Positions 8,286-17,087 of a DNA stretch of 43,473 bases are shown here, piece by piece. Origin of the DNA: Actinomycetospora lutea (lineage in GTDB: Bacteria > Actinomycetota > Actinomycetes > Mycobacteriales > Pseudonocardiaceae); NCBI RefSeq assembly GCF_028737205.1, contig NZ_JAQZAL010000042.1, forward strand, positions 1-43,473, in the 5' to 3' direction. The position numbers were made by a program, and so were the translations under genes. Within the stretch, counting starts at the first letter, position 1. Each line of letters starts with the position of its first letter. The notes below the pieces were generated by a model. That model was given only the letters and a program-made list of their open reading frames with translations, did no database searches and had not been told where the DNA came from.

Positions 8286-9203
8286 CAGGGCTCCCGCGGG
8301 GCGTCGTCGTGGTCGCCGGACTCGGCGCCGGTGTCGGCGTCGCCCTCGGCCGTCGTCGACGCCGGGCGAGGCCGCTGGGCGAGCGCGGCCCCGAGGAGCG
8401 CCCCGCCGAGCAGCACGATGCTGAGGGCGATTAGCCAGGAGAGCATCATGAAGACAACCCCGATCGGCCCGTACTCGTCGTGCTGGGTGGTGATCGAGGT
8501 GGACAGCAGGAGCCCGGCCCCCACCCCGAGCGCGACGAGGCCGAGGGCGATCGTCACGGCTCCGGGCAGCAGGGGCCGCCAGGCGATCCGGCCGCTGAGC
8601 AGGAAGTGCTGGGTCCACCAGGCCCACACGAAGAGGACGGGAACCCCCAGCACCACCACGGCGACGCGTCCCGCCACCGAGGTCACCACCCAGGAGCGCG
8701 ACGACGACGATGATCGCGACGACGCTGCCCGCCCAGACCACCGGCCGCCACAGCTGCCGCAGCCCGGCACGGGGCAGCCCCCAGACGAGCTCGTAGCCCT
8801 TCTGCAGGGTCAGCGGCCAGGAGAACGCGCAGAGCACGGACAGGACCACCCCACCCCAGGTGGCGCCGCTGTGCGCGGTGGCCTCGGACGAGAAGAGCTG
8901 CTGCAGGTCGTGCGTGGCCTCCGGCGTCAGGCCGACCCGGGCGGCGAAACCGGCCGCCACACCGCCGTCGTCGCCGAGGGGCACCAGCGCCGCGAGGCTG
9001 ATGAGGATCGGCACGACGAGGAGGAACCCCAGCGCCGCGAAGACGAGCGCCTGGTGCAGGACGTCGACCTCAACGGCGCGGCGGGCCACGTGGACCGCGG
9101 TCGTGCCCTCGAGCCGCCGGCGGGTCTCCTCGTAGCGCGCGCCGACCCGGGTGGGTCGCACCCGAGCGGGCTCCGGCTGCTCCCCCTCGGCCGCCTCGGT
9201 CAT
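8285..9203 (-). pseudogene. YihY/BrkB family membrane protein, frameshifted
   Basis: The N-terminal frame from 9203 (MTEAAEGEQPEP) carries the first BrkB-type membrane segments (FAALGFLLVVPILISLAALV; LVWGLPRAGLRQLWRP). It loses the family sequence near 8695, and the remainder (WVVTSVAGRVAVVVLG, then WTQHFLLSGRIAWRPLLPGA) continues in another frame to the TGA at 8285. One indel near 8690-8700 would restore a protein of about 305 aa with six spans. The neighbours are intact. Either a true frameshift or a sequencing error. Function of the family is unsettled. Confidence 0.85.
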
Positions 9204-9207
9204 CGGG

Positions 9208-10416
9208 TCACGTCCGCGGCGGCGTGACGCTGTCCTCCGCGGTCGGCCGATGGCCGTTGCCGATGTGGCGGGCGCGCTTGGGCTTTTCGGTCTTGGGCTT
9301 GGGAGGATCGGCGCCGAGCAGTGCCTCCACCCACCGGGCCCGGGGATCCGAGTCGACGAGGACGGCCTTGACCAGCAGCGTCACCGGGATGGCCAGCAGC
9401 GCCCCGAGCGGGCCGAGCACCCAGGCCCAGAACAGCAGGGCCAGGAATGTCACCGTCGCCGAGAGCCCGACAGAGTCGCCGATGAAGCGGGGCTGGATCA
9501 GCGACTGGATCACCATGTTCAGCACGCAGTAGACGACCACCACGGCCAGGGCCAGCTGCCAGCCGCCGGTGAGCAGCGCGAGCAGCGCCGGCGGCACCAG
9601 CCCGATGATGAAGCCGATGTTGGGGATGAAGTTGGTGATGAAGGCGAGCACCGCCCACAGCAGCACCAGCGGGATGCCCATGATCCACAGTGCGATGCCG
9701 TCGAGCACCGCGACGATGCCACCGAAGACGGCGGTGACGACCAGGTAGTTGCGGGTGCCCCGCACGAACCCGTCGAGGGCGGCGATCATGTGGGGCCGCT
9801 CGTCCGCGATCATGGCCATCCGGCGCGCGGTTCCGCTGGACTCCGCAGTCAGGAAGAGCAGCAGCGCGAGGATGAACACCAGGCTGCTCAGCAGCGACCC
9901 CAGCCCCGAGAGCAGGCTGCCGAGCGAGGCCGCGAGCTTGCTCAGGTCCGCCGAGCCGGCCGTGTTCCGGGCCTGGGTGGGGTCGACGCCCAGTTTGGCC
10001 AGCGCGGCGGTCAGCGACGCCACCAGCTGCTGGGCCTTCGCCTCGTTCTGCGCCAGCAGCGCGGAGAGCTGGCTGACCGACGCGACGAGGAACGCCGTCA
10101 GGACGAGCAAGGTGCCGTAGATGACGACGACCAGCGAGAGCGTGGCCGCCCAGGCCGGCCAGCCCACACGGCGCAGCCAGGTCTGCAACGGGCTCACCGC
10201 GATCACGATGACCAGCGCCAGCAGCAGCGGCCCGAGCAACCACGACCCCGCGTACATCCCCACTACGACGACCACCGCCGCAGCCGCCCCGAGGAGGATC
10301 ACCACACCACGCGGCACCCCGGCAAGCGCTCCGCCCGGACTGCCCGTGGCGGACGGATCGGCCACCGTCGCGCCGTCCACCCCGTCGGCCGAGGGCTCGA
10401 CGTCATCACCGGCCAT
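9208..10416 (-). CDS. AI-2E family transporter
   Basis: A 402-aa membrane protein of the AI-2E (PF01594, formerly UPF0118) family. N-terminal paired spans are at about residues 36-75, a long periplasmic-type helical region comes in the middle (LLAQNEAKAQQLVASL), and the conserved C-terminal spans contain NFIPNIGFIIGLVPP and FIGDSVGLSATVTFLALLFW. Members act as exporters or Na+/H+ antiporters; the substrate here is unknown. The chosen start MAGDDVEP (10416) has an AGGAGG-like site just upstream. It ends 4 bases before the YihY start, so the two are co-transcribed. Confidence 0.92.
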   Translation of the reverse strand: MAGDDVEPSADGVDGATVADPSATGSPGGALAGVPRGVVILLGAAAAVVVVVGMYAGSWLLGPLLLALVIVIAVSPLQTWLRRVGWPAWAATLSLVVVIYGTLLVLTAFLVASVSQLSALLAQNEAKAQQLVASLTAALAKLGVDPTQARNTAGSADLSKLAASLGSLLSGLGSLLSSLVFILALLLFLTAESSGTARRMAMIADERPHMIAALDGFVRGTRNYLVVTAVFGGIVAVLDGIALWIMGIPLVLLWAVLAFITNFIPNIGFIIGLVPPALLALLTGGWQLALAVVVVYCVLNMVIQSLIQPRFIGDSVGLSATVTFLALLFWAWVLGPLGALLAIPVTLLVKAVLVDSDPRARWVEALLGADPPKPKTEKPKRARHIGNGHRPTAEDSVTPPRT

Positions 10417-10430
10417 GGTCCCCCTCCTCC

Positions 10431-10637
10431 TCATTCCGGCAGGCTGCGCAGGGAGACGACCTGGAGGCCGAACGCCTGGAGGCGCGCGAGGACCCCGTGG
10501 AGGTGGGCCTCGTCGACGACGTCCCCGAGCATGATCGTCTCGACCGGGGCCTCGCTCAGGTCGAACTCCTCGAAGTCCTCACGGACGTCCGGGGACAGCC
10601 GTCCCTTGATGCGGAGCTCGTAGCGGGTTGGCGGCAT
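10431..10637 (-). CDS. Conserved 68-aa protein (paralogue of 16855-17061)
   Basis: Begins MPPTRYELRIKGRLSPDV and ends LQVVSLRSLPE. It is similar along its full length to the product at 16855, with shared RYELRIKGRLS, DFEEF, ETxM and DEAHLHGVLARLQA-like stretches. Size and an alpha/beta mixed pattern suggest a small folded domain. Function unknown. It ends 14 bases before the AI-2E gene start, so it is the first gene of that unit. Start chosen by alignment with the paralogue. Confidence 0.8.
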   Translation of the reverse strand: MPPTRYELRIKGRLSPDVREDFEEFDLSEAPVETIMLGDVVDEAHLHGVLARLQAFGLQVVSLRSLPE

Positions 10638-10663
10638 AACGTTCCTCGTCGTCCTGCGCATGG

Positions 10664-10930
10664 TCATCGCCGCCGGCGTCCGACGGGCAGCCCGACGACG
10701 AGCCCGATGACCAGGGTGATGGTCAGTGCCGCCCACAACGGCATGAACACGACCGGGATCAGCAGCCGGATCTCGGTCAGCTGGCGGTTCTCCAGCACGA
10801 ACACCACGGCGAGCGCCAGGAGCACCACCGGGACGAGCCACCGGGATGCCAGGACGCCCCCGCGCTGTCCGGAGGTGGGTCCGGAGGCCGGGGCGCGGCC
10901 TCCGGACGGTGTCGAGCCCTGGGTGGTCAT
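10664..10930 (-). CDS. LapA-domain (DUF1049) membrane protein
   Basis: An 88-aa protein with a polar Ser/Gly/Pro N-terminus, then two membrane helices (about 31-46 and 62-83) joined by the typical ENRQLTEIRLLIPV motif of the lipopolysaccharide assembly protein A domain family. In actinobacteria these small proteins are of unknown role. Lies between the DUF1269 gene and the 68-aa protein gene on the same strand. The basic tail GRRRR is cytoplasmic by the positive-inside rule. Confidence 0.8.
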   Translation of the reverse strand: MTTQGSTPSGGRAPASGPTSGQRGGVLASRWLVPVVLLALAVVFVLENRQLTEIRLLIPVVFMPLWAALTITLVIGLVVGLPVGRRRR

Positions 10931-10971
10931 CGTCGGTCCTCCCTGCTCCCGGCGCGCGGCGCGGCGATCGG

Positions 10972-11454
10972 TCAGGCGAAGACCTCGCGCAGGGCCTTCT
11001 CCTGCTCGTCGGACAGGTTGGTCTGGATGAGCTCGGCCTGATGGCCGGCGAACGCGTCGTGGACCTTGTCCAGAACGGCGCCGGAGGTCATGGCGAACAG
11101 CGCCGAGGTGCCGGGCGTGACCTCGTTGCGGATCCGCTTGATGAAGTCGTCGTCGATCCCGACGTCGGCGAGCGACCCGCTCGCGGCGCCCATCGCGGCC
11201 CCCAGTGCGGCACCCAGCAACGGGACCAAGAAGATCAGTCCGAAGAGCATGCCCCAGAACATGCCGCCCATGGCGCCCGCGCCGACCGTGTTGTGCAGCT
11301 GATTCGTCTTGGGCTTCTTCGCGCCCGGCTCCCACGACACCGTCGCCGCGTCGTGCAGGCTGATCAGCTGCTGCTTCTCCAGGGACTGGAGCGTGCTCAC
11401 CGCGGCGTCGGCACCGTCGACGGTCGGGAACTTCCACACGGTCAGAGTCGCCAT
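10972..11454 (-). CDS. DUF1269 family membrane protein
   Basis: A 160-aa protein starting MATLTVWKFPTVDGADAAVS. It has the DUF1269 layout: an N-terminal ferredoxin-like half with ISLHDAATVSW, a glycine-rich hydrophobic centre (about residues 57-92, GAGAMGGMFWGMLFGLIF), and a soluble C-terminal half ending EQEKALREVFA. Family members are associated with general stress in actinobacteria. The gene heads the minus-strand membrane block; its upstream region carries an 18-bp element shared with the divergent gene. Confidence 0.88.
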   Translation of the reverse strand: MATLTVWKFPTVDGADAAVSTLQSLEKQQLISLHDAATVSWEPGAKKPKTNQLHNTVGAGAMGGMFWGMLFGLIFLVPLLGAALGAAMGAASGSLADVGIDDDFIKRIRNEVTPGTSALFAMTSGAVLDKVHDAFAGHQAELIQTNLSDEQEKALREVFA

Positions 11455-11515
11455 CGGGCGCACATCCCTTCGACTGGAGCGGTCCTGGGGAGCATGTGGT
11501 CTCGGTGGACGTGCG

Positions 11516-11533
11516 GTCCTCCCCCACAGCGGG
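11516..11533 (-). promoter_or_regulatory. 18-bp element, copy 1, facing the DUF1269 gene
   Basis: Read on the minus strand this is CCGCTGTGGGGGAGGACC. It matches copy 2 (11648-11665) at 17 of 18 positions in inverted orientation. It ends about 60 bases upstream of the DUF1269 start. Likely an activator site or part of a sigma-factor promoter; inferred from symmetry and spacing. Confidence 0.6.
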
Positions 11534-11647
11534 TGACCCGTGCGTCCGAGGACGTCGGCGCGGCTCACCAGGGCGTGGTCCCTCCGCCGACGCCGGTGCC
11601 TGCGGCCGAATTCCATGTCCGCGGCGCTCCAGGGGGCACGGCCTCAT

Positions 11648-11665
11648 CCGCTGTGGGTGAGGACC
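11648..11665 (+). promoter_or_regulatory. 18-bp element, copy 2, facing the DUF7144 gene
   Basis: Reads CCGCTGTGGGTGAGGACC on the plus strand and ends about 65 bases before the DUF7144 start. Each copy points to its own gene at nearly the same distance. The 276-base divergent region contains no gene. Confidence 0.6.
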
Positions 11666-11730
11666 CGACCTGACCGCCGACGGCAGCGTGGACGGATCAC
11701 CCCGTTCCGTGTCCGTTCGAGGAGACGACG

Positions 11731-12192
11731 ATGACCAACGACCAGGCCTCCACCACGTCCGGCGGGTCCACCCCGTACTCCCGCGGGGCTGCCCCCCGTC
11801 CATCGGGTGCGTGGACCGGTTGGGTGCAGTTCGGCGGCATCCTCATGACCATCGTCGGGGCGTTCGCCGTGATCGAGGGCTTCCTCGCCCTCTTCCTGCC
11901 CACGACCTACGTGACCACGGACGCGGTGGCGCTGACCCTCACCTTCGTCGGGTGGGGCTGGCTGCACATCATCCTCGGCGCCCTCGTCCTCGTCGTGGGC
12001 CTCAGCCTGCTGCGCGACGAGATTCCCGGCTGGGCCCGCGGCGTCGCCATCGTGCTCGTCGCGCTCAACACGCTCGTCCAGCTCGCGTGGCTGCCCGCCT
12101 ACCCGATCTGGTCGATCCTGATGATCGTGCTGGACGTCGTGATCATCGCTGCGCTCGTCGCCGTCGGCGACCGTCAGGCCTGGTCTGCCTGA
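11731..12192 (+). CDS. DUF7144 family membrane protein
   Basis: A 153-aa protein with a polar 28-residue N-terminus and four membrane segments. Diagnostic patches are GWVQFGGILMTIVGAFAVIEG, FVGWGWLHIILGALV and LAWLPAYPIWSILMI. A GAGGAG ribosome site (11719-11724) sits 6 bases before the ATG. It heads the plus-strand block and has a paralogue at 13188. Function unknown; the family often sits in general-stress loci of actinobacteria. Confidence 0.85.
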   Translation: MTNDQASTTSGGSTPYSRGAAPRPSGAWTGWVQFGGILMTIVGAFAVIEGFLALFLPTTYVTTDAVALTLTFVGWGWLHIILGALVLVVGLSLLRDEIPGWARGVAIVLVALNTLVQLAWLPAYPIWSILMIVLDVVIIAALVAVGDRQAWSA

Positions 12193-12217
12193 GGCCCCGA
12201 CGCCCGCTCCGGAGCCG

Positions 12218-13093
12218 ATGATGTCGAGTCACTCCGCGATGGCCGCACCCCGGGTGCGGCCATCGCGTCACCCCGCCGAGGTCCCGTTCTTCGTCCTCAT
12301 GGTGGTCCTCAACCTCGCGATCGTCGTAGCGATCGTGCGCGCCGCGATCGTCGTGCCGTTCCTGCCCGAGTCGCTGCAGTCCTCGCCCGGGGCCAACGCG
12401 ATCCGCGCCGCCCTCGTGGCGCTGCTGCTGTTCGTCCCGGCCCTGGTCGTGGTGCGCGAGGTGCAGCGGGCCACGGTGCGGGGCACCGCGGTGCTCCTCT
12501 CGGACCAGCAGTTCCCGGAGCTCTACCGCACCGCCGAGGACTTCGCCGCCGCCCTGGGGCTGTCCCGCCGGCCGGACATCTTCGTCGCCAATGGCAACGG
12601 CACCCTCAACGCGTTCGCCGCCCAGGCCGCCGGCCACGACTACGTGGTCCTCAACAGCGAGCTCTTCGCCAACCTCTACGCCCACAACCGGGAGGGCCTG
12701 CGGTTCGTGCTCGGCCACGAACTGGGGCACATCCGGCTCCACCATGTGTCGCTCTGGTACCAGCTCGCGGTGGCCTACTCGTCCCGCATCCCGATCCTCG
12801 GGCCGACCCTCTCCCGGCTGCGCGAGTACTCCTGCGACCGCCACGGCGCCGCGGTGGCACCCACCGGCGCCACCGGACTGGTCCTGCTCACCTCCGGTCG
12901 CCACACCGAGGCCGTCGTCGACGTCGACCGGCTCCTCGAGCAGGGCCGCCACCTGCGCGGCTTCTGGGTCGGCCTGGCCCAGCTGCCCCGCTCCCACCCG
13001 TTCACCGTCCGGCGGCTGGAACGCCTGGTCGGCCTGGGCCTCCTGCGCCCCCCGCTGACCGTCGTGGACGGGCCACACGCCTCGGCGGGATGA
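12218..13093 (+). CDS. M48 family zinc metallopeptidase
   Basis: A 291-aa protein. Two N-terminal membrane helices (about 23-47 and 62-80) are followed by the protease domain with the zinc motif HELGH at about 167-171 and the third ligand in LREYSCDRHGA (E203). This is the HtpX-like arrangement of M48 membrane proteases that clip misfolded membrane proteins. It is slightly shorter at the C-terminus than many M48 proteins. Two ATGs in tandem (12218, 12221) are possible starts. It lies between two DUF7144 genes, suggesting a common envelope-stress role. Confidence 0.9.
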   Translation: MMSSHSAMAAPRVRPSRHPAEVPFFVLMVVLNLAIVVAIVRAAIVVPFLPESLQSSPGANAIRAALVALLLFVPALVVVREVQRATVRGTAVLLSDQQFPELYRTAEDFAAALGLSRRPDIFVANGNGTLNAFAAQAAGHDYVVLNSELFANLYAHNREGLRFVLGHELGHIRLHHVSLWYQLAVAYSSRIPILGPTLSRLREYSCDRHGAAVAPTGATGLVLLTSGRHTEAVVDVDRLLEQGRHLRGFWVGLAQLPRSHPFTVRRLERLVGLGLLRPPLTVVDGPHASAG

Positions 13094-13187
13094 CAACGGC
13101 GGCGAGCAGGAGCTCACCCACGGAGGACGACGCGCCGGCGCCCGGCTCCCCGGTGAGCTGAGCGGCACGGGAGACGGAGGGCGAGAA

Positions 13188-13634
13188 ATGGTCGAGCACC
13201 GGGACATCGGAGCGGTCGAGCGCCGGGACGCCCGGCGGGACCGGCGGCGCGACGACGCCTGGGTACGTTTCGGCGGGGTGATGATGACCGTCGTCGGGGC
13301 GTTCTCCGCGATCGAGGGCGTGCTGGCGCTCGCCGCGCCCACGACCTACCGGTCGACCGGCGGGACGGTCCTCGCGATCGACCTCGTCGGGTGGGGTTGG
13401 ATCCACCTCGTCCTCGGCGTCGTCGTGCTGGGCATCGGACTGCTGCTGCTCCGGACGGACCCGCCCGGCTGGGCACGCATCGTCGGCATGCTGGTGGTCG
13501 GACTCGGCATCGTGGTCCAGCTGGCCTGGCTGCCCGCGCAGCCGATCTGGGCAATCGTCGTGGTCGCCCTCGACGTCCTCGTGCTCCGCGCGCTCGCGCT
13601 CACCTGGAGTGAGGACTACGTGGGCGCGAGATGA
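13188..13634 (+). CDS. DUF7144 family membrane protein (second copy)
   Basis: A 148-aa paralogue of the product at 11731. The same blocks occur: WVRFGGVMMTVVGAFSAIEGV, LVGWGWIHLVLG, QLAWLPAQPIWAIVVVALDV. Four membrane segments. A good GGAGGG ribosome site precedes the ATG. Its stop overlaps the ATG of the next (broken) hydrolase gene as ATGA, so the two were coupled. Confidence 0.85.
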   Translation: MVEHRDIGAVERRDARRDRRRDDAWVRFGGVMMTVVGAFSAIEGVLALAAPTTYRSTGGTVLAIDLVGWGWIHLVLGVVVLGIGLLLLRTDPPGWARIVGMLVVGLGIVVQLAWLPAQPIWAIVVVALDVLVLRALALTWSEDYVGAR

Positions 13635-14843
13635 GCGCCGACGTCCGGCACCGGCCACGCCGCCTGACCCTGCCGGGCTGCTGGGGAGCGCTGCTGGTCG
13701 GGTGCCTCTCCTTCACGCCGCTACGGGCTGGGGGTGCTCGCGGCCGCGATCTGGCGCGGGTTCGCCGACCGCGACGCCCGCGAGCCGAGCCGCACGGCGT
13801 GTGTTGACGGTGGCCGCCGTGGTGTGCGTCGTCGCGTCCGTGGCGCTCAGCCAGTACTCGCAGGCCGAGATCCGCCGCCTCGTCGAGGCCGGCCCGGTCG
13901 ACGTCGCGACCCTCGCGGCGATGCCGGTCGTCGCGGCGCTCACCTTCGGGGTGCTCCTCGCGATCGCCGGGGGCTTCCGGTGGACGCCGGATCGCCGCGC
14001 TGCTCGCCCGTCGGATCGGCCCGCGGGCGGCCGCCACCCTCAGGTGGCTCGCGGCCGCGGCGCTGACCTACGCGGTGGTCAGCGGCCTGCTGCTCGACGG
14101 GTCGTCGCCGCGGCCAACAACGCGTTCTCGCAGAACGAGGACTCGGCGACGGTCGCCCTTCAGTACTCCTACCTGCCGTCCTGGCTGTCCTTCCTCGTCG
14201 ACCGTTCCGCGGCCCGCCAGGCGGGCCGGGCGATCGTCGACGCGGTGTACGGGGTCTGGTCCACCTTGCCACCGAACGCCCGACCGCGCCTGTACTTCGC
14301 CGGCGAGAGCCTCGGGTCGTTCGGCGCCGAGGCCGTCTCCAGCGGGGAGTACAACCTGGCCAACCGCTCCGACGGGGTGCTCTTCGCCGGACCACCCAAC
14401 TTCAACCCGCTCTACCGCGAGTTCACCGACGGCCGGGAGCCGGGCGGTCCCGAGGTGGCGCCGGTCTACCGGCAGGGCCGGATCGTGCGCGTCGCCGCCG
14501 ACCCGAGCGTCGCTGCCCCGCCGGCCGACCGGCCGTAGCCCGGCCCGCGCGTGCTGTACATGGTCAACCCATCGGACCCGATCGTCTGGTGGAGCCCGCG
14601 GCTGATCCTCCACGAGCCCGACTGGATCGCCGAACCACCGGGCCGCGACGTCCTCGAGGGTGTCGTCTGGCTCCCCTTCGTCACCTTCTGGCAGGTCACC
14701 GCGGACCTCCCCTTCGCCATGGACGTCCCCGGCGGGCACGGGCACAACTACGTCTCGCGTACGTGGACGGCTGGACCGCCGTGCTGCCGCCGACCGGCTA
14801 CGGCCCCGACCAGCTCGCCGCGCTGCGCGCGGTGATCGGGTGA
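13631..14843 (+). pseudogene. Alpha/beta-hydrolase membrane protein (PF10081/PF15420 type), heavily broken
   Basis: Pieces of one protein appear in order across three frames: the start MSADVRHRPRRLTLPG and LVGCLSFTP; YGLGVLAAAIWRGF; RRVLTVAAVVCVVASVALSQ; ARRIGPRAAATLRWL; AAANNAFSQNEDS; the nucleophile motif AGESLGSFGAEA; MVNPSDPIVWW; DGWTAVLPP. At least four frame changes occur. About 20 residues normally found between SFTP and YGLGV are missing, and an in-frame TAG at 14536-14538 interrupts the body. The family is an actinobacterial membrane-anchored serine hydrolase. This is the most damaged gene in the window and cannot give a full product as written. Confidence 0.85.
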
Positions 14844-14944
14844 CGACCTCACCTGCCGTGGGTGACGCCGCCCGCCGTCCGGCCGGGGCAGGGTCCCGGC
14901 GTCGGCAAAACGTCGCCCCGCGGCGCGGGCAGGGAGGAGTGGCC

Positions 14945-15941
14945 GTGACAGCGTCAGCCGTCCCAGATGAGCTCGGCCGACCACCGGCCCCGGCGCGCCG
15001 CGCCGAGGCCGTGGCCGCCCACATCCGGGAGCTGCACGAGCGGCACCGCTCGGCGCCCGTCGATGTCGTCTCCTACTACCCGCCCGACGCCCGGTCGTCC
15101 GGAGGTGTTCGGCCTGACCGGGGTGCACGTCTCGGGGGTGCGCGTCTCGTTCGGGGAGAGCGAGGAGCGGTTCCCGCTGCAATCGATCTCCAAGGTCTTC
15201 ACCTACGCGCTCGCCCTCGAGGACAACGGGCGCGCCGGCACCCAGGCCCGGGTAGGTGTGGAGCCCTCGGGCGACCCCTACAACGCGGTCACCTTCGACG
15301 AGGCGCACCACCGTCCCCACAACCCGATGATCAACTCGGGTGCTCTCGTGGCCTCCGCCCTCGTCAACGGGGGTGACCGCGAGGAGCGCGTCGCGCGCCT
15401 CGTCGAACGCGCCCGCGTGTTCGCGGGCGACCCCACGGTCGACGTCGACGCCACGGTGCTCGAGGACCAACTGCGGCACACCGACCACAACCTCGGTCTG
15501 GCCTATCTCATGCGGGCCGCGGGCATGCTCGACGGGGATGTCGAAGACACCCTGGTGGTCTACCTGTCAGCCTGCTCGATCACCGTCTCCACTGACCAGC
15601 TCGCGCTCATGGGCGCGACGCTCGCCAACGGCGGCGTCAACCCGGTCACCGGCTCCCGGGCGATGCCGGCCCCGTACGTCCGGGACGTCATCAGCGTGAT
15701 GCTCACCTGCGGCATGTACGACGGCGCGGGCCAGTGGTTCCACGACGTCGGCATCCCCGCGAAGAGCGGCGTCAGCGGCGGCATCGTCGCCGCCATCCCC
15801 GAACGGATCGGCATCGCGGTCTACTCCCCCGGGCTCGACGCCCACGGCAATTCCGTCCGCGGGGTCAACATCTGCCGTGACCTGTCCGACCACTACGGGC
15901 TGCACGTCTTCGCCGGCCCCGACCAGAGGGCCTTCTCGTGA
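14945..15941 (+). pseudogene. glsA: Glutaminase, one frameshift near 15100
   Basis: A GTG start at 14945 with a good GGGAGGAG site gives MTASAVPDEL and a conserved head ending VDVVSYYPPDAR. The frame then shifts near 15095-15105 and the rest (EVFGLTGVHVSGVRVSFGE through FAGPDQRAFS) is complete. Serine-dependent beta-lactamase-like glutaminase motifs are present: QSISKVF (catalytic Ser and Lys), NPMINSGAL, and KSGVSGG. With one small indel repaired it would be a normal enzyme of about 330 aa that hydrolyses glutamine to glutamate and ammonia. The stop overlaps the next GTG. The lesion may be a consensus error. Confidence 0.9.
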
Positions 15942-16441
15942 CCCGGGCCCGCGTCCACGGCGACCTCGGCCTCGTCGTCCGCGCTTACGTCCGGACGGCG
16001 CTGACGGGGTCGATCTTCGCCATGTCCGTCCTGGCCTACCTGGGCGACCACGAGACGACCCTGGCCACCGCGGTGCTGACGGTGATCGGCACCGGGCTCG
16101 TCATCTTCTTCGGCGAGGCCTACGCGGGTCTGCTCTCGATGGCCCTGTCCTCGGAGCAGGCGTTGCCGCGCGGCGAGGTCCTCCACGAGCTCGGCGCGTC
16201 CGCCACGGCGGCCGCCCCCGGGATCGTCGCCGGCCTCTTCCTGCTGGGCGCCGACCTGGCCGGGCTGACGGTCGCGACCGCCATCGACATCGCCCTCTGG
16301 CTGGGCGCCCTGACCTTGCTCCTCTGCAGCGTGGTCGAGGCGCGGGGCTCACACCGATCCCTCCCGATTCGCGTCGCGTCGGTCGTCGGCTCGGTCGTGG
16401 TCGGCGTCGGGATCATCATCCTCAAGGCCAAGCTCCACTGA
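15938..16441 (+). CDS. Four-span membrane protein, unknown
   Basis: A 167-aa protein begun by GTG 15938 inside the glutaminase stop (GTGA). Hydrophobic segments are at about residues 20-35, 43-62, 90-108, 112-132 and 145-162. A short conserved-looking patch IFFGEAYAGLLS lies after span 2. No known family. Coupling suggests it is made with glutaminase; glutamine or ammonia transport is possible but unproven. Confidence 0.7.
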   Translation: MTRARVHGDLGLVVRAYVRTALTGSIFAMSVLAYLGDHETTLATAVLTVIGTGLVIFFGEAYAGLLSMALSSEQALPRGEVLHELGASATAAAPGIVAGLFLLGADLAGLTVATAIDIALWLGALTLLLCSVVEARGSHRSLPIRVASVVGSVVVGVGIIILKAKLH

Positions 16442-16854
16442 CACCCCGACCGCCCTGAACGAGCTTGTGCCCGCCCCGGCACCCCGGGGCTCGTCAATCG
16501 CCCGCGTGATCAGCCGTTCTCCCCGCCGCCCGAAGATGCTCTACAGTTCCGCGAGTTCTCGGGCGACGAGCAGTCCCGGTTGCGCCGCCCTGTGTCCACT
16601 CCTGCCTTGTATGGAACGAGAGCCCGACCCGTAGTAGTACCGAAGGAGACGGGCGGTGTCTCCACTGCTGGCCGACTCGCGTCGTTCAGGTGGCCCGACT
16701 GCGACACCCGCGGAGCGCGCCGCGGCGACTCATCCGCGACGGATGAGGTCCCGCTGGGGCGCCAGGGGGATGGTGACGACCTGACGCCGGAAGGCGGATG
16801 GGGCGCTTCGCACACGCGATGCCCCGAGCCGGGCCCGCAGATGGGATGGACCTG
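16442..16854. other. Intergenic region with a hairpin and a possible 42-codon frame
   Basis: About 410 bases. A perfect 8-bp stem (CTCATCCG, loop CGA, CGGATGAG) lies at 16729-16747. A GTG frame at 16656-16784 has a good AAGGAG site 7 bases upstream and 42 codons starting VSPLLADSRRSGG, but the peptide has no recognisable family. The region should contain the promoter of the 68-aa protein gene. Confidence 0.4.
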
Positions 16855-17061
16855 ATGCCCCACACACGCTACGAGCTGCGGATCAAGGGGCGGCTGTCCG
16901 AGGAGGTCTCCCAGGACTTCGAGGAGTTCGTCGTCCACGAGGCGCCGCCCGAGACGGTGATGTATGGGGAGATCATCGACGACGCGCACCTGCACGGGGT
17001 CCTGGCGCGGCTACAGGCGCTGGGCCTGCAGGTGACCGCCCTGCGGACGGTGCCGGAGTAG
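16855..17061 (+). CDS. Conserved 68-aa protein (paralogue of 10431-10637)
   Basis: Starts MPHTRYELRIKGRLSEEV and ends LQVTALRTVPE. It aligns end to end without gaps with the product at 10431, sharing well over half of the residues, including HLHGVLARLQALGLQV. No ortholog of known function comes to mind. An upstream in-frame extension exists but the paralogue alignment fixes the start at 16855. Confidence 0.8.
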   Translation: MPHTRYELRIKGRLSEEVSQDFEEFVVHEAPPETVMYGEIIDDAHLHGVLARLQALGLQVTALRTVPE

Positions 17062-17087
17062 ATGACGTCGCAGCCCGCGTCGCGGCG

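Noticed and set aside
16656..16784. 42-codon GTG frame with a good ribosome site
   Set aside because: No recognisable sequence and no coupling to a neighbour; kept only as a remark in the intergenic entry.
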